NCBI GenBank assembly: GCA_964393615.1
Contig: CAYMUR010000031.1
Span: 1-47,440 of the forward strand
Direction of reading: 5' to 3'
From: CAYMUR01 sp964393615
GTDB lineage: Bacteria > Planctomycetota > Planctomycetia > Pirellulales > Pirellulaceae
DNA: 47,440 nt
Each line of letters begins with the position of its first letter. The first letter of the stretch is position 1. The translations under genes and the position numbers were made by a program. Below the pieces are notes generated by a model, which was not told the origin of the DNA, ran no database searches, and saw nothing but the letters and a program-made list of their open reading frames with translations. Below are positions 27,749 to 36,728 of the stretch, piece after piece.

Positions 27749-27973
27749 CTACTTGAAAAAAAATCGAACGGTCCATACGATGCCAGTCAGTAGAACACTG
27801 AGTATGATGCATGTCATGATTGGAAAATAAAAACGGACGTTTTGTTTTTCAATGTTGATGTCACCCGGAAGCTTTCCGAACCCTGGGAGTGGCGGCGCGA
27901 ATAGCCAAAGGAGTCCCGCGATAGTAAGGACGAGTCCCAAGATTATCATTGTCCAGGCAGGGTGCTGCAGCAT
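27749..27973 (-). CDS. DUF2905 membrane protein
   Basis: Two-helix inner-membrane protein of 74 residues. It has a first helix (about 7-27), the conserved LPGDINIEKQNVRFYFPI loop typical of DUF2905, and a second helix (about 51-72) with ILSVLLT. Function unknown. The start is the ATG at 27973; no ribosome site is clear. The gene downstream on the other strand ends 146 bp away. Confidence 0.88.
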   Translation of the reverse strand: MLQHPAWTMIILGLVLTIAGLLWLFAPPLPGFGKLPGDINIEKQNVRFYFPIMTCIILSVLLTGIVWTVRFFFK

Positions 27974-28114
27974 CTTCGACGTCCTTGTTGTTTCTTCTGA
28001 GCCTGTTTTCTCGACAACGATGTTGGCAGATGAAGAAGGTTGCGATGGGTCTATGTGCTGTGGTATGTCGCTGGCAGGACGTGACGATTTCTCTTGATCA
28101 TAATGTTAGTGTGG

Positions 28115-28140
28115 TCCATTTCCAGTGTCCATTTTCAGTG
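28115..28140. repeat. 13-bp tandem duplication
   Basis: TCCATTTCCAGTG (28115-28127) is followed by TCCATTTTCAGTG (28128-28140), one mismatch. Confidence 0.8.
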
Positions 28141-28492
28141 ATTGTGCTTTACCGTTGGTCGGTAACAAGCCTTCCCGTGATTGTGGGTTCATTTTCGTGA
28201 TCGTCAAGTGGAGTCATGTTGTTTTTAGGGACATGGCGAATGGGATCTACCGTACGGGCAAACAGTAATACACATTCGAATCCACAACAGGGTAGCCTGG
28301 GTGGGGTGCTATGCCTTTTGAACGTTTGTGCTTATGACCAATGGAAAAGAACGTAACGTAAATCGAAGAGGTACCCAGAAGACTTGTGGTGATAGGATCG
28401 GCGCCAAGAGGACAGGAAGAGGACGGATGGCTTGGTAAACGAAGTAATCGGTTGAACCGAACGTCTCGACCATTGTTGTAACAGAGAAAATC

Positions 28493-28523
28493 CGCAAGCT
28501 CCAACCAAAGGCTGGAGCTTGCG
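28493..28523 (-). terminator. Intrinsic terminator of the His-rich exported-peptide gene
   Basis: An 11-bp perfect stem (28493-28503 with 28513-28523) and 9-base loop lie 29 bp after the stop codon of the minus-strand gene; on that strand the stem is followed by GATTTTCTC, a short U-rich tract. Confidence 0.7.
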
Positions 28524-28551
28524 ATCGGTGACTGACCCGAAATGCCACCTA

Positions 28552-28821
28552 TTAGAACCCAAATCCAATGTAAAAGTCCGGATGCGGTCGGTAGTTGCGA
28601 TAATAGAAGGTAGGGCCCGAACGGCAGCGGTTCGAGTAACGCATGGAGAGACCGCGGCCATAACACGAACGGTAACCTTGATGGTAATTGCGGTAGTAAT
28701 TGTGGTGGTGTCCACGATGGTGACCGCGGTGACGATGACGATGTCGGTTGCCAGCTTCTGCGGTCGTTGCCAAAAAAGTGAGTGCTCCCAGTACGGCAAA
28801 AATAGAAAGGATGCGTTTCAT
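28552..28821 (-). CDS. Small His- and Tyr-rich exported protein
   Basis: 89-residue product starting at the ATG at 28821, which follows AAGGAG; the frame extends to 28854, but only by 11 residues without a ribosome site. Signal peptide about 1-23 (cleavage after AEA). The mature part is low complexity, with an alternating His/Arg stretch and then Tyr/Asn/Arg residues (NYYRNYHQGYRSCYGRG). Such small His/Tyr-rich secreted proteins are common in planctomycetes; metal binding is a guess. It has its own terminator. Confidence 0.8.
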   Translation of the reverse strand: MKRILSIFAVLGALTFLATTAEAGNRHRHRHRGHHRGHHHNYYRNYHQGYRSCYGRGLSMRYSNRCRSGPTFYYRNYRPHPDFYIGFGF

Positions 28822-29517
28822 CGTAGATCTCCTTGTCAAAAATTGCAGTCTCAAAAAGGTTGGTTTTGCTAATTGCGTTAAATCATCGTCAGCTGGGTAA
28901 GGTGTCTTCGGTTCGTATCTTGCGAGATGATAGTGGCAGTTGCTGTGCCAAAATCCTCGAAATTAGTCTTAAGTTCTCTATGTGGCGTGATTTGCGATGT
29001 TGTTAGTGTTCAGAGTGTTGTAGCAACGCGCCATCATTTCGTAGACAGTTTGATTCGAATGGAACACATTCATCATGCCCTTGAGCCACGGTCGTTTGTA
29101 ATTTAACTCCACCCGTAGATTCACCGCTCGCAACGGTTTGTTACCCAGCTTGATTCGGCGTGTGCTTTTTTCGGCTGGGGTTGGTGAGCGTTTCCAGATT
29201 GTTTTGTGACAACGTGACACTGCCGTTGCGAAGGGTTGAAAAAACCATGGATGCAGTGTTGTTGACTTGTTAGTTAAATTGACAACGACTGGGTAAGTTG
29301 TGTAATGGTGCACTGAAAGAAGTTACTTGTGGTGTATGGTTTTGTCATGAATGAATAGGCTGAATGGTGATGGTTCGTAGTGACTGAGAAAGCCCTTGCA
29401 AGGTGGAAAATATAAAAAATGAGTCTAAAGAATCCAGACTGTCGTATTTGACTGTGCCAAAAAAAAACGTCCAGCGCAAAACAGGCTGGACGTTTTCGGT
29501 TTCTTAGGGGAAAGTTG
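28822..29517. other. Gene-free region
   Basis: About 700 bp, with the Hsp20 terminator at its right end (29459-29496). A frame of about 110 codons on the minus strand (28978-29313) has no ribosome site and no recognisable domain, so I did not call it. Confidence 0.4.
29459..29496 (-). terminator. Intrinsic terminator of the hsp20 gene
   Basis: Perfect 12-bp stem (29464-29475 with 29485-29496) with a 9-base loop, starting 21 bp after the hsp20 stop codon. On the minus strand it is followed by an A-to-U run, because the plus strand carries A residues at 29459-29467. This is a textbook terminator. Confidence 0.9.
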
Positions 29518-29964
29518 TTATTTATTTTTTACGTGGATGCGTTTGGCTTTTGGTTTTTCCGAATTGGCCAAAATTACGGTGAGGACGCCATTTTCCAAAT
29601 TGGCATGAATGGTGTCGCCGTCCACCGTATCCGGAATACCAAGTACGCGACAAAAATTTCCAGTCCGTCGTTCCCGACGGTGGAAAGTCTTATCTTCCGT
29701 TTCGGCCTCAGCCTCAATCTTCCCGGAAATAGAAAGTTGACTATTTTCCAATTCAACCGCAACCTCTTCTGGTCTTACCGCAGGTAAGTCGATAGTGACT
29801 TCGAATCCTGATTTCGTTTCGGTCACATTCGTCCTGGGCGTCCAGTAACTTACATTGGAATCACCATGAACAGCGACGTCGAACATTTTGTCGATTTCAT
29901 TGTGTATGCCACCAATCGTAGTGGGAAACCGGGTTGCAAAGGGGACTAATTTAGCGCGTACCAT
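29518..29964 (-). CDS. Small heat-shock protein, Hsp20 family
   Basis: ATP-independent holdase chaperone of 148 residues. Start ATG 29964 follows AAGGAAC; an upstream in-frame start at 30012 adds 16 residues and is less likely. The alpha-crystallin domain is complete: WTPRTNVTETKSGFEVTIDLPAV (about 41-63, beta2-beta3), ELENSQLSISGK, HRRERRTGNFCRVLGIPD, and the ENGVLTVIL strand, followed by KAKRIHVK, which serves in place of the usual C-terminal IXI tail. The gene is monocistronic with its own strong terminator. No CIRCE or ROSE element was found upstream. Confidence 0.96.
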   Translation of the reverse strand: MVRAKLVPFATRFPTTIGGIHNEIDKMFDVAVHGDSNVSYWTPRTNVTETKSGFEVTIDLPAVRPEEVAVELENSQLSISGKIEAEAETEDKTFHRRERRTGNFCRVLGIPDTVDGDTIHANLENGVLTVILANSEKPKAKRIHVKNK

Positions 29965-30416
29965 GAGCTTGTTCCTTTCGTAGAAAATAAGCAAAGGTGG
30001 AAATGGTTTCACCAGTTGCCTGGTTCTTTTCGTGAAGCATTCGCATGCTTGCGCGGAATGACCCTAAGTCAGCTGTCGAATTGGCAGTTGGCGAAACCAT
30101 ACTACTAAGGTGCAAGCCGCGTGCCAAACAGGTTTGCGAGTGCATGCAAAACCGTAACTATATGCGACACTAGAGATTGGGATGTTGCTTGTTTGCGTAA
30201 GTCAACGGCGAACCCCAAAAGCACACGGTTAGAGAATATAGGCTGATTCGAATTCCCATGAAAACTGGAAATCAAATCGAACAAAATGACCAGTGTGTCC
30301 GTCACATGAGGGAGGTGCAACGGTGAAAAAAGACAGCTTGCTAATGGATCAACTTGTGCAAAAAAGTTGCATCGTGTACCACCTGTAACACGTCTGTCTG
30401 ATTTCGTCAAATTGCA
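29965..30416. other. Gene-free region between hsp20 and the response regulator
   Basis: About 450 bp in which I see no gene. Both neighbours are on the minus strand, so an hsp20 promoter must lie here; I cannot assign its sigma factor. Confidence 0.4.
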
Positions 30417-31061
30417 TTAGGGGCTGGCCTGCGACGAATCCTCTAGTCCGCCCGCTTCTATCACCAGTTTTACCAATTCAGCGACGGAATCAACTTTCAT
30501 CTTTTTCATGATCTGGTGACGACGAAGTTCGACCGTCCGTAACCCAAGATCCAACTCTTTGGCGATGTTTTTGTTCATTTTGCCTTTAAGCAGTAAAGCG
30601 ACCACGTTTTTTTCACCCGTGGACAAGGATGCTAGTTTTGTCTGGATTTCGCTAGTGCGCACCGATTTCTGACGAAAAAGAGTGTCCATTTCGATCGCTC
30701 TTCGTATGTTAGCGACTAATTCTTCGTCGTGACATGGCTTTTCGAGCAGCGTGATGGCACCACGTTTCATGGCATGTACTGCAGTGGGTACGTCAGCATA
30801 GGCGGTAATTACAATGATGGGCAGGTTTATTTTTTCCCGCGACAGTGTCTCTTGCAATTCGAGTCCGCTCATGCCGATCATTCGGTAGTCCGTCACCAGG
30901 CACCCAGGTCGCGCAGGATCAAATGCGGCCAGAAAGTCTTCTGCAGATTCGAACGTTTCGGCGCCAACTCCCATTGATTCAGCGAGTGCCAATACTGATT
31001 CACGTGCTGCAGGATCGTCATCAACAATAAATACAGTTGGGTCAGTGGTCAATCTGTTCAA
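30417..31061 (-). CDS. FixJ/NarL-type response regulator
   Basis: Two-domain regulator of 214 residues. Receiver domain about 9-122: acidic pair in VDDD, phospho-acceptor D58 in LVTDYRM, Thr in ITAYAD and Lys in LLEKPC. LuxR-type helix-turn-helix about 145-203 (LSTGEKNVVALLLKGKMNKNIA with helix LRTVELRRHQIMKKM). The receiver plus single LuxR domain is the FixJ layout. The ATG at 31061 is 4 bp after the stop of the kinase gene, so both are translated from one mRNA. Its target promoters are not identified here. Confidence 0.94.
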   Translation of the reverse strand: MNRLTTDPTVFIVDDDPAARESVLALAESMGVGAETFESAEDFLAAFDPARPGCLVTDYRMIGMSGLELQETLSREKINLPIIVITAYADVPTAVHAMKRGAITLLEKPCHDEELVANIRRAIEMDTLFRQKSVRTSEIQTKLASLSTGEKNVVALLLKGKMNKNIAKELDLGLRTVELRRHQIMKKMKVDSVAELVKLVIEAGGLEDSSQASP

Positions 31062-31065
31062 TTCC

Positions 31066-33210
31066 TTAGGTGTTGGGAAGGGTTAAACTTACACACGAGC
31101 CGTGGGGTTCTTGATTTTGCGCGAAAATACGACCGCCGTGATTTTCCATGATTGTACGGCTAATGGCCAAACCCATGCCGAGCCCGTGTGGTTTAGTCGT
31201 AAAGAATGCCTCAAACAGTTTATCTTCTTGTCCCGGTGGAAGTCCAGGACCGTTGTCCAGAATGGCGATTTGCAGTGTATTGTCGAGGTGGCGACTGCGG
31301 ACGGTGACTAGGTGCGGTCGTGTATCGATGAAAGCAGTGGCTTCATACGCATTTCGCAATAGGTTAACGACCACTTGTTGGATTTGAATCGCATCCACCT
31401 GAACACTTGGTAAATTTGGTTCGAGATCAAAAATTATTTGGACACGATAGCGTTTTGCATCGGAATCGACTAGTTCGCAAGACTCCGCAATAAGTTGATT
31501 CAGATCGATTGCAACTAGACGGGACGAAGACTTGCGACTAAAGTCAGCAAGGCGTCGTAAAATACCTCCGGCACGACTGGCTTGCTGAGAAATTTGTTTT
31601 GTCCATTCGCTCAATTTGTCAATTTTGTCGGTACCATTCGATTCCAGGATACGGCCGCAGGCGGTCGCATAATTTCCGATGGCATAGAGAGGTTGGTTAA
31701 TTTCATGGGCGATACCCGCAACCATTTCTCCCATGGTCGTCAGGCGGCTGACATGGGTTAATGTTTCGTCGCGTTCTTGTAGTGCTTTTTCTGCCGCTTT
31801 CCGTGCTGAAATATCTCGCACGAATACGAGACTGGCGGAGTTTCCATTGTATGAAATCAGTCCGGCATTGATTTCGACTGGAATGGGATCGTCATTGCGA
31901 TGAACTAATGACGTTTCATATTGTTGAGTTGGTTCGTCACCCGATATATGCCTTAAATATCGACTGTTACTGTTTGCCTTTTCATCCGGATGGACATAGA
32001 TATCGTAGCTGCTGTGTAGGATTTCCTCTGGCGCGTAGCCACACAACGTAGCGAGTTGTGCATTGACATACTGAATGGTGCCGCGTTGGACGATACAGAT
32101 CCCGTCATGTGCCATTTCAACTACGTTGCGATATTTTTCTTCGCTTTCTCGCAATGCCTGTTCTGCCCGAATGCGATCAGTGATATCCCAGAAAATTCCC
32201 TGGATGCCGACGATGTTGGAGTCAGCATCACGCAATGGTGTTTTAATGATTTGAACCTTAAGAATTTCCCCCGAGGGAATAGGGTGATTCTCAATGGTTT
32301 CAAGTGTCTTGCCTGTTTCCATCACCCAGCGGTCGTCCGCGGTATACTTGTCAGCCGTTGTCGAGTTATAAAAATCGCTGGCGAATTGGTCAATGAGTTC
32401 GCTAGCCGGCTTTTCGATCAGTTGACAAAACCTTTGATTGACGAATGTCAGTCGACCGTTGAGGTCTTTACGGAATATGGAAAGTGGCAAATTTTCGACA
32501 AGGGAATGGTACAATGCTTCGGAAGCACGTAACGCTGAAACAGACCGTTTTTGCTCTGTGATGTCATAAAATAATCCCAATACGCCGAGAACTTTTCCCT
32601 GGCTGTCAAAAAGCGGGACTTTGTTGGTCAGTACATTGGCAAACGATCCGTCTGCCATCCTGACTGTTTCTTCAAAGTTCAGCAATGGTTTACCGCTGTC
32701 GAGAATCTCTTGGTCCATTTTTCGATACAAAGCCGCCTGTTCCGAGGTACTGGAGAGATCGAAATCAGTTTTGCCGATAATTTCGTCCGGATGTGATAGC
32801 CCGAATTGTTGCGCTAAATTTTCATTGCAGCCCAGAAATCGTAATTTGTGGTCTTTCCAGAAAACGGAATGCGGGACATGTCGTAAAGTTTCACCCAGCA
32901 GTTGCTGTTGTGAGCGTAGCATTTCCATGGTTGATTCACGTTCTTGGAGCATGCTGGTCAAGTAGAGCATTAGCAAGCCTGCCATACCACTAACAACCAG
33001 ATCTGGGACCCCAATGTTCCAGGTGTTGGGCCCAGGCCCGCTTGGCATGAAGGCTTTCCAGCCTGCCAAAAGAGCGAATACTTGTTGTGAGCAAAGCGCC
33101 AACAGCAACAAGGCTAAAGCTGACAAACGCCAGTCTTTAATTTTCCATTGCAGTCGTAATGCCCCGACGGTTGCCAGGATGCTCACGATGATCGCCAGTA
33201 CAAGTATCAT
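31066..33210 (-). CDS. PAS sensor histidine kinase, FixL-like
   Basis: 714-residue kinase. Order: N-terminal hydrophobic region with three membrane segments (about 3-19, 30-49 and 70-88), three PAS domains with PAC segments (about 104-225, 226-347 and 353-472), HisKA with GIAHEINQPLYAIGNYA (phospho-acceptor H502), and HATPase with N box (NLLRNAYEA), G1 (DNGPGL) and G2 (GLGMGLAIS). The HEINQPL motif is the form found in FixL/DctB-type kinases. I see no canonical FixL heme-binding His in the PAS sequences, so oxygen sensing should not be assumed. It is translated with the response regulator that follows 4 bp later. The GTG/ATG choice is not in doubt, as the start is ATG 33210. Confidence 0.94.
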   Translation of the reverse strand: MILVLAIIVSILATVGALRLQWKIKDWRLSALALLLLALCSQQVFALLAGWKAFMPSGPGPNTWNIGVPDLVVSGMAGLLMLYLTSMLQERESTMEMLRSQQQLLGETLRHVPHSVFWKDHKLRFLGCNENLAQQFGLSHPDEIIGKTDFDLSSTSEQAALYRKMDQEILDSGKPLLNFEETVRMADGSFANVLTNKVPLFDSQGKVLGVLGLFYDITEQKRSVSALRASEALYHSLVENLPLSIFRKDLNGRLTFVNQRFCQLIEKPASELIDQFASDFYNSTTADKYTADDRWVMETGKTLETIENHPIPSGEILKVQIIKTPLRDADSNIVGIQGIFWDITDRIRAEQALRESEEKYRNVVEMAHDGICIVQRGTIQYVNAQLATLCGYAPEEILHSSYDIYVHPDEKANSNSRYLRHISGDEPTQQYETSLVHRNDDPIPVEINAGLISYNGNSASLVFVRDISARKAAEKALQERDETLTHVSRLTTMGEMVAGIAHEINQPLYAIGNYATACGRILESNGTDKIDKLSEWTKQISQQASRAGGILRRLADFSRKSSSRLVAIDLNQLIAESCELVDSDAKRYRVQIIFDLEPNLPSVQVDAIQIQQVVVNLLRNAYEATAFIDTRPHLVTVRSRHLDNTLQIAILDNGPGLPPGQEDKLFEAFFTTKPHGLGMGLAISRTIMENHGGRIFAQNQEPHGSCVSLTLPNT

Positions 33211-33422
33211 TGCACCGTTTCGTATCCCGCTATTTCTATCGCATAGGATGAGGGGTGTTATTGGTACAGGAATTTAAGATTTATAAAGTATTAGAAGGCA
33301 TTTAAAAAATTCGTGGAAGACGAATGCCAGGAAATTCTAACGACGAAAGGAAATCGCTTCTAAGAAAAACTCACAAATGCCCTACTTTCAGTCAGTCCAC
33401 TGTTTGAAAGACTGGGGCTGCC

Positions 33423-34733
33423 TCAAAGATACCTGTTAATCAGATGTTCGAGCATTTCCTGTCGTCCACTGGTATTGGGAGAGATATTCCCTTTTTCCAG
33501 CATGTAAGTTTCTAGTGATTTCAAATTGGATTTCCCAGATTCGATTTCAGCACCGATTCCCGTGTCCCAACTGGCATACCGTTGACTCAATAAATTGCTA
33601 AGTTCACCATCGGCACGTATCGCAGCGGCGACTTTAAGTCCCCGGGCAAAGGCATCCATTCCACCAACATGTGCGTGAAATAGGTCAATCGGTTCAAAGC
33701 TTTCGCGGCGAACTTTTGCGTCAAAATTCAATCCACCTGGTGCCAGTCCGCCATATTTTAAAGCCATGAGCATAACTTGTGTGGTCAAATACAGGTCGGT
33801 AGGGAATTGATCCGTGTCCCAACCCAGCAGCAAATCTCCCGTATTGGCGTCGACCGATCCCAGCATGTTTTGGCCACCGGCGTATTCCATTTCATGCATC
33901 ATGGTGTGTCCTGCGAGCGTTGCGTGGTTGGTTTCAAGGTTCAAGCGAAAGTGATCCGTTAAGCCATAGGTGCGCAGAAAGTTAATGCAGGCAGCCGCGT
34001 CCGAGTCATATTGGTGTTTAGTTGGTTCCTTTGGCTTGGGTTCAATCAAAAATTGCCCGGTGAAACCAATTTCCTTGGCATAATCTACTGCCAAGTGAAG
34101 CAACTTTGCGAGGTGGTCCAATTCGCGGTGCATATCGGTGTTGTACAGATTCTGGTAACCCTCGCGTCCACCCCAAAAGACATAACCCGCACCGCCAAGT
34201 TCGTGAGTGACCTCCAGGCATTTTTTCACCTGGGCAGCCGCAAATGCAAATGCATCGGCGTTGGGACTGGTGGCCGCACCGTGGACATAGCGGGGATGGC
34301 TGAAAAGATTGGCGGTTCCCCATAATAACCTAACACCAGTCCGTTGCTGCTCTTCTTTGAGAACTTTGGCGACTTTATCGAAGTTTTTGTGGGACTCGCT
34401 AAGCGTTGCCCCTTCTGGCGCGACGTCACGATCATGGTAAGCATAAAATGGATTACCGAGTTTTTCAAACAACTCAAAGGCGACTCGTGTACGGTTGATG
34501 GCGTTGTCTACCGAATCGGTGCCGTCTTCCCAGGGACGAACTGCCGTGGGAGCTCCAAACGGGTCTGCACCACCCCCACGCATGGTGTGCCAGTAAGCGA
34601 CACTAAAGCGGAGGTGTTCTTTCATCGTTTTGCCTTCCACCAATTCTTCCTCGTTGTAGTGGCGAAATGCAAGCGGAGATTTGGAGTCAGGACCCTCAAA
34701 GCGAATGCGGTTGATTTCAGGAAAGGCTTTCAT
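33423..34733 (-). CDS. xylA: Xylose isomerase
   Basis: Metal-dependent enzyme that interconverts D-xylose and D-xylulose; also acts on glucose. The 436 residues fit class II isomerases. Catalytic H100 and D103 lie in YAYHDRDVAPEG; the metal-ligand segment LIEPKPKEPTKHQYD and the NHATLAGH motif are intact. Further signatures are WGTANLFSHPR and VFWGGREGY. The start is ATG 34733, with only a weak ribosome site. No xylulokinase or xylose transporter lies next to it. Confidence 0.97.
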   Translation of the reverse strand: MKAFPEINRIRFEGPDSKSPLAFRHYNEEELVEGKTMKEHLRFSVAYWHTMRGGGADPFGAPTAVRPWEDGTDSVDNAINRTRVAFELFEKLGNPFYAYHDRDVAPEGATLSESHKNFDKVAKVLKEEQQRTGVRLLWGTANLFSHPRYVHGAATSPNADAFAFAAAQVKKCLEVTHELGGAGYVFWGGREGYQNLYNTDMHRELDHLAKLLHLAVDYAKEIGFTGQFLIEPKPKEPTKHQYDSDAAACINFLRTYGLTDHFRLNLETNHATLAGHTMMHEMEYAGGQNMLGSVDANTGDLLLGWDTDQFPTDLYLTTQVMLMALKYGGLAPGGLNFDAKVRRESFEPIDLFHAHVGGMDAFARGLKVAAAIRADGELSNLLSQRYASWDTGIGAEIESGKSNLKSLETYMLEKGNISPNTSGRQEMLEHLINRYL

Positions 34734-35323
34734 GGTTGGGAATCTCTACTTATGAAACGTGATGACAGTTGTTGTCAAATGATGCTAGTGGCAAACGCGA
34801 AGTCCTCTGGAAAGGCCAGCAGATGTTCCCATGGTAGGGTTATATGAAGGGGACAAACTGCATCGTCTCACAATTGTGATTTCATCGCAAGGACGCCCGG
34901 AAAACGTCTCACAACGACGAGAGATGGCGACAGCAAAAGTGAATAGATACCTGGTTAATAGCCCCAGGTAATCATGGAAAGAAGCGAGCGCGACAGGTTA
35001 GGGAAAGTGAGTTACTGGCAATATTTCGGTGGCTGTACGATTGGACTTGTGTTGCGGCCACAACACGAAATTTAGAGGGAATGTTTTGGGCAGTTTCTCA
35101 GAAGTTTTTACAGGTCACCCAGACTCTAGTGGAACCCACTTTTTCAGAATGAGTTGTTGCACTTGGGAAGATGCGTTTCTTTTCCCCTCCCCTTTCGACC
35201 GAACGATTGTAACTTGATTTGCATTTTTTTTTTACAGGCCGAATCCTGACCCATCCAAGGGAATAGTAAGTCTTTGATGGGATTCAGGATTGGTCGGCCT
35301 GGAGCATGACGACACATTCTGTT
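34734..35323. other. Gene-free region with a long imperfect hairpin
   Basis: About 590 bp without a supported gene. Near the right end are a T10 run (35224-35233) and the imperfect inverted repeat 35235-35301. Confidence 0.45.
35235..35301. other. Imperfect 21-bp inverted repeat beyond the EF-hand gene
   Basis: Arms 35235-35255 and 35276-35301 pair in three blocks (7, 8 and 6 bp) with two small bulges and a 20-base loop, just 23 bp past the stop of the minus-strand EF-hand gene. A T10 run on the plus strand (35224-35233) adjoins it, which is A-rich in the minus transcript, so a classical terminator is not supported, though an RNA-level role at the gene end is likely. Confidence 0.5.
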
Positions 35324-36220
35324 TTAACGTCGTTCGGGCTCAAAAAACCGTTCCGGTCGTCCTTGGCGAGGCGGTGCTTGTCGGTTGTCCCTGCGCCCTT
35401 GGGGCCGTTGGCCAGGAGATGGTCTTAATTCTTGCAACGAAAGTGTTCCGTCTCCGTTGCTGTCGAGTGTGCGCAGCGCTGTTGCAGCCATGTCAATTTC
35501 CGTGGCCGATAGAATTTTGTCACCGTTCGAATCTAACACTCGTAAAAGGGGGCCGCACGCCCTGCGTGGCGAACGAGTGTCCGTTCCTGAACGACCAGGT
35601 TGACCATGTTGTTTTCGGCGTTCGCGATCTCGACCTTGTCCTCGTTTTTTGTCTGAACGTCTGCCGTTTCGGGCAGCACCAGCTTTTGTGAATTCGTTGA
35701 TGGAGACCGTGCCATCGCCATTGTCATCGTGGTGACGTAACATTGCTTCAAATCTCTGGCGACCTTTTTCTGGTATTTCTTCGGACGTGATTTTACCATC
35801 CTGGTTGGAGTCGAGATGTTGGAACAAGCGGAGGCCATGTGGATGAGAATTTTGAGGTCCGTGGGACCGTGGATTATTTTGTCCTTGAGGATTGCCTTTT
35901 CTTTGAAGGCGACGATTTTCTCGGCGATTGCTTTGTCGCACAAAATCGGCTGCTGGATCGGCAGCTAAGGCACGGCCGGCGAACCCTTGATGTTCGATTA
36001 GGCTGTCTTCCTGGTTGTCTGATTTGTGAGGCAGTCCGTCAAAATGATCGCGTGTTTCTGTTTCGAAATCTAACGGTTCAATTAGCGTCTGGTTGTTTGT
36101 GCCGATTGTTTGTCCGAAATCTGTTTCCCCGCCAGTTCCTGGTTGGACCACTAACAGGGAAATGAATAGCGAAAGATAAGAATATTGTTTTGCATCAAAA
36201 ATGTTGATTTGTCGGTTCAT
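35324..36220 (-). CDS. Secreted EF-hand calcium-binding protein
   Basis: 298-residue protein with four EF-hand loops: DSNQDGKITSEE (137-148), DDNGDGTVSINE (165-176), DSNGDKILSATE (230-241; Lys in place of the usual Gly) and DSNGDGTLSLQE (253-264). The hydrophobic segment about 13-25 fits a signal peptide or anchor, so an extracytoplasmic calcium-binding role is likely. The remainder is low complexity, rich in Arg, Gln and Gly (for example 184-222). The start is ATG 36220, after AGGAG. Upstream are the paired operator-like palindromes at 36317-36346. Confidence 0.9.
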   Translation of the reverse strand: MNRQINIFDAKQYSYLSLFISLLVVQPGTGGETDFGQTIGTNNQTLIEPLDFETETRDHFDGLPHKSDNQEDSLIEHQGFAGRALAADPAADFVRQSNRRENRRLQRKGNPQGQNNPRSHGPQNSHPHGLRLFQHLDSNQDGKITSEEIPEKGRQRFEAMLRHHDDNGDGTVSINEFTKAGAARNGRRSDKKRGQGRDRERRKQHGQPGRSGTDTRSPRRACGPLLRVLDSNGDKILSATEIDMAATALRTLDSNGDGTLSLQELRPSPGQRPQGRRDNRQAPPRQGRPERFFEPERR

Positions 36221-36316
36221 GTTTTTCTCCTGAGGCTGAGGTGTGGGTTGACCTGTTTCGGTTCGTTAAATGCTGTGAGTACACCGCCAATTCATCGTCG
36301 TTAAAATCAGTAGGTT

Positions 36317-36346
36317 AGTGTTTACGAACACAGTGTTTACGAACAC
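36317..36346. promoter_or_regulatory. Two tandem copies of a 15-bp palindromic element
   Basis: AGTGTTTACGAACAC occurs at 36317-36331 and 36332-36346 back to back. Each copy is an inverted repeat (GTGTT, four bases, AACAC). Head-to-tail palindromes about 100 bp before the EF-hand gene start look like operator sites; the regulator is unknown. Confidence 0.5.
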
Positions 36347-36397
36347 TACGTTGAGTGGATGGCTTACGGTGATTTAGTGGTACCATGTTTCATGTAG

Positions 36398-36427
36398 GGT
36401 TTGATACAGCCCGGTTTGATACAGCAC
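36398..36427. repeat. 15-bp tandem duplication
   Basis: GGTTTGATACAGCCC (36398-36412) is followed by GGTTTGATACAGCAC (36413-36427), one mismatch. Confidence 0.85.
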
Positions 36428-36677
36428 GACCCTCTAATCAGGATTGACTAGCGGTTGGTGGATGAAAACGGTTTGAAATCAAACGGCCAGCGCTCGTATC
36501 TTTAAACCAGGTTGGTAAGGAAAAGTTCCGCGAAAACTTGATTTCTTCCGAGAAATTTGGGTGTCGGCCTGGTCCCTGGAGTACCGCGCATCGGTCGGCC
36601 AACGGTCCGGGACGTCTCGCCAGGCGTTGATCGGAAAAGCTTGGTATCAGGCCGCCAAGTGGGTAAATATGAGAAAT

Positions 36678-36728
36678 TTGAGAACAACGGTTCCAACCGC
36701 TATAATCACGGTTCCAACCGCTATAATC
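36678..36728 (+). promoter_or_regulatory. Sigma-70-like promoter with duplicated -10 box
   Basis: TTGAGA (36678-36683) and TATAAT (36701-36706) are 17 bp apart, the ideal spacing for a primary sigma promoter. TATAAT is inside a perfect 21-bp tandem duplication (36687-36707 and 36708-36728), so a second TATAAT lies at 36722-36727. The nearest plus-strand gene begins 760 bp downstream, so either a long leader, an unseen RNA or no real promoter is present. Confidence 0.4.

Larger units (their letters stand above)
27974..28551. other. Gene-free region with a 13-bp duplication and a terminator
   Basis: About 580 bp without a supported gene. It holds the 13-bp tandem repeat at 28115-28140 and, at its right end, the terminator of the small exported-protein gene. 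Open frames on both strands here are low complexity or lack a ribosome site. Confidence 0.45.

Noticed and set aside
28978..29313. Minus-strand frame of 111 codons
   Set aside because: No ribosome site, mixed composition and no recognisable domain; treated as noncoding.
29965..30416. CIRCE or ROSE element upstream of hsp20
   Set aside because: No TTAGCACTC/GAGTGCTAA repeat and no ROSE-like hairpin at the ribosome site.
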